Part shown: positions 1 to 5,747 of the stretch, one piece after another | Numbering within the stretch: position 1 is the first letter of the stretch | How the letters are laid out: each line of letters opens with the position of its first letter | Translations under genes and position numbers: made by a program | NCBI GenBank assembly: GCA_017455385.1 | Contig: JAFTBD010000031.1 | Location: forward strand, 1-8,602 | Reading direction: 5' to 3' | DNA: 8,602 nt | Source of the DNA: Clostridia bacterium | Lineage (GTDB): Bacteria; Bacillota; Clostridia; Christensenellales; CAG-1252 | Notes under the pieces: model-generated | Told to the model about the DNA's origin: nothing | Databases searched by the model: none | The model's input: the letters and a program-made list of their open reading frames with translations, nothing else

Positions 1-1101
1 AGTGCTCGTCACTCGTTTCGCCGTCGCGTAATGCGCCTCGCCGACGATCTCTTTCTCCATAATGCGGGAATAGCTCTCCAAGGGATCCACTGCGGGATAG
101 ATGTTCTGCTCGACGAGTTTACGCGATAGTACCGTCGTTGCGTCAAGGTGCGTGAATATGGTCGCCGGCGCGGGATCTGTCAGGTCGTCTGCGGGGACGT
201 AGACCGCCTGTATCGAGGTGATGGAACCATTCTTCGTGCTGGCGATACGCTCTTCCAAAGAGCCGAGCTCATTCGCGAGGGTCGGCTGATACCCGACCGC
301 AGACGGGAGCCTGCCAAGCAAGGCGGACACCTCGCTGCCTGCTTGTACGTAACGAAAGATATTGTCTATGAATAAGAGGACATCGCGGTGCTTGACGTCG
401 CGGAAATACTCGGCGATGGTGAGCCCCGTCAAAGCGGCTTTCATACGCGCCGCGGGCGTCTCATTCATCTGCCCGAATACGAGCGCGGTATCTTTGAGCA
501 CGCCCGTTTCCGTCATTTCCTGCACCATTTCGCACCCTTCGCGGCTCCTCTCGCCGACACCTGCGAAGATCGAATTGCCGTGCAAGGTCTTCGCCACGTT
601 ATTGATGAGCTCGAGGATGAGCATGGTCTTCCCGACGCCGGCACCGCCGAAGAGCCCGACCTTACCGCCTTTAACGTAGGGAGTCAGAAGGTCGATGACT
701 TTGATACCCGTCTCGAATATTTCTTTATTCTCCGTGAGCTCGGTGATGGGCGGCGCACTGCGATAGATCCCCATTCGATGCGGTGATACTTCGGGCGCAA
801 GTCCGTCCATCGGCTCGCCGTAGGCATTCAGCACTCTGCCGAGCACTTCGTCGCCGACAGGCACGCTGACGCATTCGCCCGTAGTCAAGACAGCCATACC
901 GCGTTTCAAACCGTCGGTGGGCTTCAACGAAAGACAGCGAACGATACTGCGCTCCAAATGACTGACGACCTCGAGCTCCACGCTCCAGTCCTCCGTCTTG
1001 ACGCGCAAAAGTTCGTTGATGGAAGGGATATGTCCGTCAAAAACGACGTCCACGACCACTCCTACGATCTTGATTATCTTCCCTTCAAACACTTTCTTCA
1101 T
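1..1101 (-). CDS. atpD: F1 ATP synthase subunit beta, 3' end cut by window edge
   Basis: This is the catalytic beta subunit of the F1 head, which makes or hydrolyses ATP at the alpha/beta interfaces. The first 367 residues are visible; about 100 C-terminal residues, including the DELSEED-loop region, lie beyond the left edge. The N-terminal barrel begins MKKVFEGKIIKIVG. The Walker A loop GGAGVGKT is at residues 152-159, the catalytic glutamate and following arginine are in GVGER (181-185), and the Walker B segment VLLFIDN is at 241-247. Also present are the conserved stretch from QAGSEVSALLGRLPSAVGYQP (about 253-273) and the adenine-pocket tyrosine in IYPAVDP (334-340). All nucleotide-site residues look intact, though the sequence is divergent in places, such as SREGC where TREGN is usual. 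The ATG overlaps the atpG stop in an ATGA, and there is only a weak upstream ribosome site, so translation is probably coupled. Identity is certain. Confidence 0.97.
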   Translation of the reverse strand, partial: MKKVFEGKIIKIVGVVVDVVFDGHIPSINELLRVKTEDWSVELEVVSHLERSIVRCLSLKPTDGLKRGMAVLTTGECVSVPVGDEVLGRVLNAYGEPMDGLAPEVSPHRMGIYRSAPPITELTENKEIFETGIKVIDLLTPYVKGGKVGLFGGAGVGKTMLILELINNVAKTLHGNSIFAGVGERSREGCEMVQEMTETGVLKDTALVFGQMNETPAARMKAALTGLTIAEYFRDVKHRDVLLFIDNIFRYVQAGSEVSALLGRLPSAVGYQPTLANELGSLEERIASTKNGSITSIQAVYVPADDLTDPAPATIFTHLDATTVLSRKLVEQNIYPAVDPLESYSRIMEKEIVGEAHYATAKRVTST

Positions 1102-1898
1102 AACACACTATCCGTCACGCGTCCGTCTTGCAGGGCGCGGGTGATGCTTTCTTGGCGAGCGCGGTTATATTTCGCGGTGAGCTCGCCTATCATTTCTTCC
1201 GCATTATCCGTCGATTGCGACATGATCCGAGCACGTGCGGTATGCTCCGCGAGCGAGGAGCTCATCAGCATATAGCGAAGCGTCGCGATGAGGTGATCTC
1301 GGACACAATGGTGCAATGCAGACGCCGTGAAAGGCTCCGTCTCCACCTTCTCCTGCCCCGCCTCTATGGGGAGCAATGTATCCACCGTAACGACGTTCTT
1401 TCCCGCATCGGTGTAGACGACCTTGATCTCGTCGAGCATATCGTTCTCATAGAGAAACATCATATCGTCCGTGATAGCAGCTGCCGCCGAATAGGACGTC
1501 GAAGCGCGAAGATATTCCATATCCACCTCATACCCCGCCTTCGTGAAAGATTCGTGCGCGACGTTCCCGACCGTGAAGATATATCTCTCTTCGATGCCGT
1601 CCACAGCCGTCTTCGCGCATTCAATGATCTGAGCATTATGATCGCCGCACAGACCTTTATCCGCCGCGATCACGAGAAAACCCGTCCGATCTCCCCTCTT
1701 CGAGAAGAAGATATCATTCGGAAAAGACGCAGACACAGCGCGGATGATACGCGCACACACGTCGCGATATTCCGTCGCCGCCGGAAGCGCGGCTTTCGCC
1801 GCGATCATCTTCGCCATGCTGATGGAATACATCGCTTTCGTGATCTTCACCGTCTCTTGGACCGAGACGATCCTGCGTCTGATCTCTCGATTCGTCAC
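1098..1898 (-). CDS. atpG: F1 ATP synthase subunit gamma (central stalk)
   Basis: Gamma is the rotor shaft that turns inside the alpha3/beta3 ring and couples it to the c ring. The protein has 266 residues, slightly shorter than the usual 280-290. The N-terminal coiled-coil helix carries the family pattern IRRRIVSVQETVKITKAM (6-23). The Rossmann-like middle has FLVIAADKGLCGDHN (74-88), and the C-terminal helix has TDNAEEMI (230-237) and KYNRARQ (243-249). The last 15 residues (ITRALQDGRVTDSVL) depart from the usual E-I-x-E-I-V-x-G-A ending, although the reading frame is otherwise sound. The start is GTG, sharing a GTGA with the stop of the preceding delta-alpha fusion. An AAGGAT ribosome site sits five bases upstream of it. 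The 3' end overlaps atpD by four bases, so the three genes are translationally coupled. Confidence 0.95.
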   Translation of the reverse strand: MTNREIRRRIVSVQETVKITKAMYSISMAKMIAAKAALPAATEYRDVCARIIRAVSASFPNDIFFSKRGDRTGFLVIAADKGLCGDHNAQIIECAKTAVDGIEERYIFTVGNVAHESFTKAGYEVDMEYLRASTSYSAAAAITDDMMFLYENDMLDEIKVVYTDAGKNVVTVDTLLPIEAGQEKVETEPFTASALHHCVRDHLIATLRYMLMSSSLAEHTARARIMSQSTDNAEEMIGELTAKYNRARQESITRALQDGRVTDSVL

Positions 1899-3610
1899 TG
1901 TTTATCCTTATACGCCTCGATCATAGCATCGAGGATGGCTTTCGTTTCCGCCGACAACTTCCCTTCCGCGGTAATGGCGGACACCACTTCGGGATGCGAC
2001 GTTCGCACCTCGAGCATCAAGCGGTCGAGTTCCTTCCTGACTTCTTTCACGGGAACGCCCGCGAATGCGCCGTGGCTCGTGATATAGATCTCCAAGATCT
2101 CCTCTTCCGGAGAATACGGCTTCCCTTGCGGCTGGATGAGCATCTCCGTCAACTTCGCGCCCTTGTCGAGCACCGCCTTGGTGTCGTCATCCACGTCACC
2201 GCCGAACTGGGTGAAGATCGCCATCTCACGATAGCGGGCAAGGTCGAGTTTCAAGCCTTTCGCCACTTCACGCATCGCGGGGATCTGAGCGCTACCGCCC
2301 ACCCTCGAAACGGACAATCCCACGTTCACGGCAGGTCTGACGCCTGCGTGAAAGAGCTCCGCCTCCAAGAAAAGCTGACCGTCCGTGATGGATATGACGT
2401 TGGTGGGGATATACTGCGAGATGTCGGAACCCAAGGTCTCGATGATCGGGAGCGCGGTCAAAGATCCACCGCCCATTTTCTTCGAGAGTTTCGCCGAGCG
2501 CTCCAAGAGCCTCGAATGGATATAGAATACGTCGCCCGGGTAGGCTTCGCGCCCTGCCGGTCTCCTGAGAAGGAGCGAGATCGTCCTATACGCGACGGCG
2601 TGCTTGGAGAGGTCGTCATAGACGATGAGGACATCTTTTCCCTTATACATAAGCTCTTCCGCCATCGCCGTGGCGGTATAAGGCGCGATGTATTGGAGAG
2701 GCGCGCTGTCCGACGCGGTAGCAGCTACCACCGTGGTATACGCCATGGCGCCGTAGTCGCGAAGCTTCTTCACAACATCCGAAATGGTGGAGGATTTCTG
2801 TCCGATGGCAACATAGACGCAATAGACGTCCTTGCCTTTCTGATTGAGGATCGCATCGATACAGATGGACGTTTTACCCGTCTGTCTGTCGCCGATCACG
2901 AGCTCACGCTGACCTTTACCGATAGGGACAATGGCGTCCACCGTCTTGGATCCCGTGTATAAAGGCTCCGAAACTTTCGTTCTGTCGAGGATAGAAGGCG
3001 CAGGACTCTCCGCACGACGGAAAGTGTCCGTGACGAGCTCGCCCAAGCCATCTACGGGTACGCCCAAGGAGTCCACCACCCTGCCGAGAAGGTTCTCTCC
3101 GACAGGCACCGTAACGATACGATCCGTGCACTGCGCAGTATCCCCCGCTCTGACTTCGGTCAAGCCCGTGAGAAGGATGGCGCCGACGGCTTCCTCATTC
3201 AGGTTCATCACCATCGCGAAATACTTTTTGTCTACCAAAAGAAGCTCGCCGACCTTCGCATCCGGCAGTCCGTCAACGAATATGACGCCGTCCGTGACCG
3301 AGCGGATCAGTCCCGCTTCGATGCAAGCATTCCCGCCCTCGAACGACACAAATTCGCTCTTGAGCTCATCGAGGATATGCTCGAGTGGCTTATCATACAC
3401 ACGTGCTTTCGCCGCGGCGGACGCCTCTCGGAGCTTCCCTCGAACGGAACCGTCCAAAACCTTGGTCCCGTCCGAAATGATGATGCCGCCGATCAAGCTC
3501 TCATCTACGAGAAAAGTGACCGACGAAGCGTCGGCACGTAGCTGTTCGATGATGCGCTTTCTCTTCTTCTCGTCAAGCGGTTTGGCAGATGTAACGATGA
3601 TCTCAGCCAT
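1895..3610 (-). CDS. atpA: Fusion of delta C-terminal domain with F1 ATP synthase subunit alpha
   Basis: This 571-residue protein is about 60 residues longer than a normal alpha subunit. Residues 1-70 match the C-terminal domain of the delta (AtpH/OSCP) subunit: VTSAKPLDEKK, then VDESLIGGIIISDGTKVLDG and SVRGKL. Residues 71-75 form a short linker, 76-90 match the alpha N-terminal helix, and the rest is a complete alpha. Alpha features include the Walker A loop GDRQTGKT (240-247), the Walker B segment VLIVYDD (327-333), and the arginine finger R436 in SVSRVGG. The ATG lies inside the end of atpF (8-base overlap), leaving no room for the missing delta N-terminal domain of about 105 residues. 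A GTG at codon 71 could in principle start a plain alpha, but no good ribosome site precedes it. Alpha is regulatory and non-catalytic; the delta part would normally bind the b stalk. The fusion is seen directly in one open frame; its consequences are inferred. Confidence 0.95.
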   Translation of the reverse strand: MAEIIVTSAKPLDEKKRKRIIEQLRADASSVTFLVDESLIGGIIISDGTKVLDGSVRGKLREASAAAKARVYDKPLEHILDELKSEFVSFEGGNACIEAGLIRSVTDGVIFVDGLPDAKVGELLLVDKKYFAMVMNLNEEAVGAILLTGLTEVRAGDTAQCTDRIVTVPVGENLLGRVVDSLGVPVDGLGELVTDTFRRAESPAPSILDRTKVSEPLYTGSKTVDAIVPIGKGQRELVIGDRQTGKTSICIDAILNQKGKDVYCVYVAIGQKSSTISDVVKKLRDYGAMAYTTVVAATASDSAPLQYIAPYTATAMAEELMYKGKDVLIVYDDLSKHAVAYRTISLLLRRPAGREAYPGDVFYIHSRLLERSAKLSKKMGGGSLTALPIIETLGSDISQYIPTNVISITDGQLFLEAELFHAGVRPAVNVGLSVSRVGGSAQIPAMREVAKGLKLDLARYREMAIFTQFGGDVDDDTKAVLDKGAKLTEMLIQPQGKPYSPEEEILEIYITSHGAFAGVPVKEVRKELDRLMLEVRTSHPEVVSAITAEGKLSAETKAILDAMIEAYKDKQ

Positions 3611-4103
3611 TCTTCCAGTCCTTGATAGCCGTTTCTATCATCTCGTCGTCTACCTCGTCGATATGCGAACCGATGATATTCTCCGCGAGGGAGACCGCGA
3701 CGTCTTTGATCTCGTCTTTCGCCTCTTCGATGGCGCGCTGCGTCTCTTGTTCTGCGCGGACTTCCGCATCGTGAATGATGACAGCGGCACGTTCTTCCGC
3801 CCTGCCGACCGTCTCTTCGTATGCGGCGGTTGCCGCCGCGTCGGAGGCGCGTCTCTTCTCTGCGATCTCCTCATCTATCGCGCCGAGACGACGCTCGGAT
3901 TCCTCCCGAGCGGACTTAGCGGCATTGAGGTTCTCTTCCGCCTCCTGCCTCTGCTTCGCGATACGGTCCTGTCTCTCTTGCACAGCCTTCTTCACAGGCT
4001 TATACAGAATGAGCCACAGGCACGTGAAAAGGATCGCAAAATTCAGCAAATGGAGCAGCACCTTCGTCAGGCTGAGCCCCAACAATGCGTCCGAAATGAT
4101 CAT
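3603..4103 (-). CDS. atpF: F0 ATP synthase subunit b (peripheral stalk)
   Basis: Subunit b forms the dimeric peripheral stalk linking subunit a in the membrane to the top of F1 through delta. The protein has 166 residues. One N-terminal membrane helix (about 14-34) contains the family pattern LLNFAILF followed by YKPVKKAVQERQDRI. A long charged, Ala/Glu/Arg-rich helix suited to a coiled coil covers about 40-145, and an AENIIGSHID tail resembles ordinary b C-termini. It contains no trace of the delta N-terminal domain, so this is not the b-delta fusion known from mycobacteria. The start has an AAGGGG ribosome site five bases upstream, formed partly by the atpE stop region nine bases away. Its last eight bases overlap the delta-alpha fusion gene. 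Only one b gene is visible, so the stalk is probably a homodimer. Confidence 0.95.
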   Translation of the reverse strand: MIISDALLGLSLTKVLLHLLNFAILFTCLWLILYKPVKKAVQERQDRIAKQRQEAEENLNAAKSAREESERRLGAIDEEIAEKRRASDAAATAAYEETVGRAEERAAVIIHDAEVRAEQETQRAIEEAKDEIKDVAVSLAENIIGSHIDEVDDEMIETAIKDWKNG

Positions 4104-4112
4104 ATCCGCCCC

Positions 4113-4367
4113 TTACAGCACCTTGATAACGAGCAGGATGGCGATCAAAAGACCGTAGATAGCCGTCGTCTCGATAAATGCGAGACCGAGAAGCAGGGTC
4201 GTACGGATCTTCCCTTCCGCCTCAGGCTGGCGAGCGATGGAGTCGATCGCCTTGGTGGTGGCGATCGCCCTGCCGATACCCGCGCTGACGCCGACGAAAA
4301 CGGCGATCACCGCGGCGAACGCGAATGCCACCGATTCGGAAATTTCTGAGAGGATCATAGGTAACAT
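4113..4367 (-). CDS. atpE: F0 ATP synthase subunit c (rotor ring proteolipid)
   Basis: Subunit c is a two-helix hairpin whose oligomeric ring carries H+ or Na+ across the membrane. The 84 residues show helix 1 (about 10-40), the polar loop ARQPEAEGKI (45-54), and helix 2 (about 56-82) with the ion-binding glutamate E66. Around it the sequence is F-I-E66-T67-T68-A-I-Y71, which matches the E-S/T-T-x-x-Y pattern of Na+-binding rings. In helix 1 the position that holds Gln32 in the Ilyobacter Na+ ring aligns with R33 (GIGRA), and the usual glycine series is partly changed (G26-x-S28-x-G30-x-G32). Ion specificity is therefore uncertain. The first ATG is preferred because GAAGGAG lies six bases upstream; a second ATG is at codon 4. 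The gene sits 21 bases after atpB. Confidence 0.96.
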   Translation of the reverse strand: MLPMILSEISESVAFAFAAVIAVFVGVSAGIGRAIATTKAIDSIARQPEAEGKIRTTLLLGLAFIETTAIYGLLIAILLVIKVL

Positions 4368-4388
4368 ATCTCACTCCTTCGAACGAAA

Positions 4389-5096
4389 TTACGCTTCGTT
4401 CTCTGTTATTTTGTCCGCTTTGACGGCAGGGACCGCCGCTTCTCCCACGAAGAGAGAAGAAAGCACAGCGAATACATACGCCTGTATGATCGCATGAAAA
4501 CAAGTGAAGAGCACACCTACGACGACGGGGAGACCGATGGAAAGATAAATGAAATTATACATCAGCTCCGTCACGAGAAGCCCACTGACGATACTGCCGA
4601 AGAGACGGAAAGACATCGAGACGGGGACCGTCACGTCTTTCAAGGCGCCGATGGCACCTTTAACCCCTTTGGACTTGATACTGAAAAAGACAATGAGACC
4701 GTACGTGAATAGGGAGAGCGCCAAGCAAGCATTGATATCCCCCATCACAGGGCGCAGACCGATAAGCTCGATCATCGTGCCCGTGAAGATATAGATCGCG
4801 GCGGTGAAGACGTAGGCTCCCATCACGGCGCGGGTAGAGGAATTGTCCTCATTCATCTTGTCGAACATCAAGACGATGGACTCAAGTAAACTCTGGAACG
4901 TGCCGGGTACGTCCTTGAAACGCGGAACGACGAAAACACGGATAAGGATCGCCGCCAAGATCAATACTCCGCTGACGATGAGCGACGTGTAAAAACTCGG
5001 ATTCACGCCGAAACCGAGAAAATTCACATTTTCGGGAAGTAAGGCTTCACGCATCAACTCTCCGAGAGAGCCGGAAGCACCCAAAAGACCGCTCAT
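4389..5096 (-). CDS. atpB: F0 ATP synthase subunit a (ion channel stator)
   Basis: Subunit a forms the two half-channels that load and unload ions on the c ring. The protein has 235 residues with five or six membrane helices, the short form typical of Gram-positive-type operons. The stator arginine is R164 in SFRLFGS; the next motif residue is Ser where most homologues have Asn (RLFGN). RPVMGDINACLALSL (115-129) corresponds to the conserved R-P-x-x-D-x-N-x-x-L-A-L segment, and IQAYVFAVL (204-212) is the conserved last helix with its glutamine. It is the first gene of the atp operon, with no atpI or atpZ-like gene before it. AGAAGGAG at 5103-5110 lies six bases before the ATG, and a near-consensus promoter sits directly upstream. 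Confidence 0.95.
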   Translation of the reverse strand: MSGLLGASGSLGELMREALLPENVNFLGFGVNPSFYTSLIVSGVLILAAILIRVFVVPRFKDVPGTFQSLLESIVLMFDKMNEDNSSTRAVMGAYVFTAAIYIFTGTMIELIGLRPVMGDINACLALSLFTYGLIVFFSIKSKGVKGAIGALKDVTVPVSMSFRLFGSIVSGLLVTELMYNFIYLSIGLPVVVGVLFTCFHAIIQAYVFAVLSSLFVGEAAVPAVKADKITENEA

Positions 5097-5102
5097 AAAA
5101 AA

Positions 5103-5147
5103 CTCCTTCTATTAAGTAATTATATTACTTAAAAGCACGTTTGACAA
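5103..5147 (-). promoter_or_regulatory. Sigma-70-type promoter of the atp operon
   Basis: Reading on the minus strand, TTGTCA (5142-5147) is a -35 box one base from consensus. It is followed by a 17-base spacer and a perfect TATAAT -10 box (5119-5124). Transcription would begin near 5112, giving a leader of about 16 bases that is almost all ribosome site (5103-5110). The promoter lies in the short gap after the PH-like gene, where no convincing terminator is seen, so atpB could also receive read-through transcripts. Confidence 0.85.
5112..5132. promoter_or_regulatory. Perfect inverted repeat over the atp -10 box (candidate operator)
   Basis: Two perfect 9-bp arms, TTAAGTAAT and ATTACTTAA, are separated by three bases. 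The TATAAT box occupies the centre of the palindrome, and the far arm reaches the expected start of transcription. A dimeric repressor bound here would block RNA polymerase. The stem is almost all A/T with no following T run, so a terminator is unlikely. The arms do not match the Rex or FNR consensus that I know, and the regulator is unidentified. Confidence 0.6.
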
Positions 5148-5171
5148 GTATTGGGCAAGAAAAAGGGATCG

Positions 5172-5636
5172 TTATTCGTGCTTGGCGTTTGTCTCGATGA
5201 GAAGGTCGGGCTTGAAAGACTTCAAGGCATCGACAAAAGACTGTCTCTCGGACGCTTTGATACATATCACGATAAAAAGAACGTTGTCCGGAACGGCGGG
5301 ATCGAGATAGTACAAGGCGCTGACACCGGACGCCTCGTCGATGACGTAGCGCAAGACGCGATCCCACTCGATCTTCTTTTTGAAAAGAACGTGATCGGAC
5401 ACGAACGCTTGGTCATTCAAGCGATAACAGGTGCCGAAAGAGATCAAAGTCATCAAAACGAGAAATACGGCAAATACCACGATGGAGACGATGTCGCTCG
5501 CGGGATAGACCGAGACGAGTTTTTCCACCTCGGCAAGGCGAAGAGACGCGAAAATGATGGAGAAAAGAGAGACCGCCATCAACAAAGCATAGATCACGTA
5601 CGCCGATATGGGAAATGAATAACGAAACTTTTTCAT
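5172..5636 (-). CDS. Two-helix membrane protein with a likely bacterial PH-like domain
   Basis: This is a 154-residue protein of unknown function. A basic start (MKKFR) precedes a membrane helix at about 12-31, a short extracytoplasmic loop, and a second helix at about 48-69. The cytoplasmic C-terminal half (about 71-147) starts YRLNDQAFVSDHVLFKKKIEWD, continues with alternating strands, and ends in a helix, ERQSFVDALKSF, followed by KPDLL. This layout of strands plus a closing helix resembles bacterial PH domains on membrane proteins; the match is by pattern only. It stands directly upstream of atpB, where atpI is often found, but it has two helices rather than the four usual in AtpI and no likeness to it. 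It has its own promoter, and the start codon has no ribosome site, unlike its neighbours. The next Met (codon 20) would break the first helix, so codon 1 is kept. Confidence 0.8.
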   Translation of the reverse strand: MKKFRYSFPISAYVIYALLMAVSLFSIIFASLRLAEVEKLVSVYPASDIVSIVVFAVFLVLMTLISFGTCYRLNDQAFVSDHVLFKKKIEWDRVLRYVIDEASGVSALYYLDPAVPDNVLFIVICIKASERQSFVDALKSFKPDLLIETNAKHE

Positions 5637-5642
5637 ATGGAT

Positions 5643-5671
5643 AGTATACCCTATTTTACATGATTTGTAAA
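5643..5671 (-). promoter_or_regulatory. Promoter of the PH-like membrane protein gene, probably giving a leaderless mRNA
   Basis: On the minus strand, TTTACA (5666-5671), a 17-base spacer and TATACT (5643-5648) form a good sigma-70-type promoter. A/T-rich DNA (5672-5681) lies just upstream. Only six bases separate the -10 box from the ATG at 5636-5634, so transcription should begin at or next to the start codon and leave no leader for a ribosome site. Confidence 0.72.
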
Positions 5672-5674
5672 ATA
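5652..5674. promoter_or_regulatory. Perfect inverted repeat over the -35 box (candidate operator)
   Basis: Perfect 9-bp arms TATTTTACA and TGTAAAATA flank five bases. The repeat covers the -35 hexamer and most of the spacer of the promoter for the PH-like gene, the usual place for a repressor site. Its half-site differs from that of the palindrome before atpB, so the two promoters may answer to different regulators. No regulator gene is present in the window. Confidence 0.55.
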
Positions 5675-5699
5675 TAATTATGCAGGCGCTCCGGAAACG

Positions 5700-5732
5700 A
5701 AAAAAGGTCTCCGAATTATGGCGGAGACCTTT
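5700..5732 (-). terminator. Intrinsic terminator after oadB
   Basis: An 11-bp perfect stem (AAAGGTCTCCG at 5703-5713 pairing with CGGAGACCTTT at 5722-5732) closes an 8-base loop. On the minus strand it ends in a run of six T (5705-5700). It begins 15 bases after the oadB stop codon and separates the decarboxylase operon from the PH-like gene and the atp operon. Confidence 0.93.
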
Positions 5733-5747
5733 ATACTGTTTAATTGC

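Noticed and set aside
1128..2962. Plus-strand open frames of about 320 codons opposite atpG and atpA
   Set aside because: The arginine- and histidine-rich translations are typical antisense shadows of G+C-rich genes; the minus-strand genes explain this DNA fully.
1895..3610. Explaining the long alpha as a frameshift joining two separate genes
   Set aside because: The delta-like and alpha-like parts lie in one frame with a short linker and no stop or repeat. A frameshift would not account for the absent delta N-terminal domain.
3603..4103. Subunit b carrying the missing delta domain, as in the mycobacterial b-delta fusion
   Set aside because: At 166 residues it is normal length and ends in an ordinary b C-terminus.
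2931..4349. Long plus-strand open frame of 472 codons opposite atpA, atpF and atpE
   Set aside because: It lies antisense to three clearly identified genes, has no family likeness or ribosome site, and reflects codon use of the real strand.
5112..5132. The palindrome before atpB as a terminator of the PH-like gene
   Set aside because: The stem is nearly all A/T pairs, has no T run after it, and contains the promoter -10 box.
5141..5146. Plus-strand TTGACA as a promoter element
   Set aside because: No matching -10 box or plus-strand gene follows; the DNA is better explained by the minus-strand -35 box at 5142-5147.
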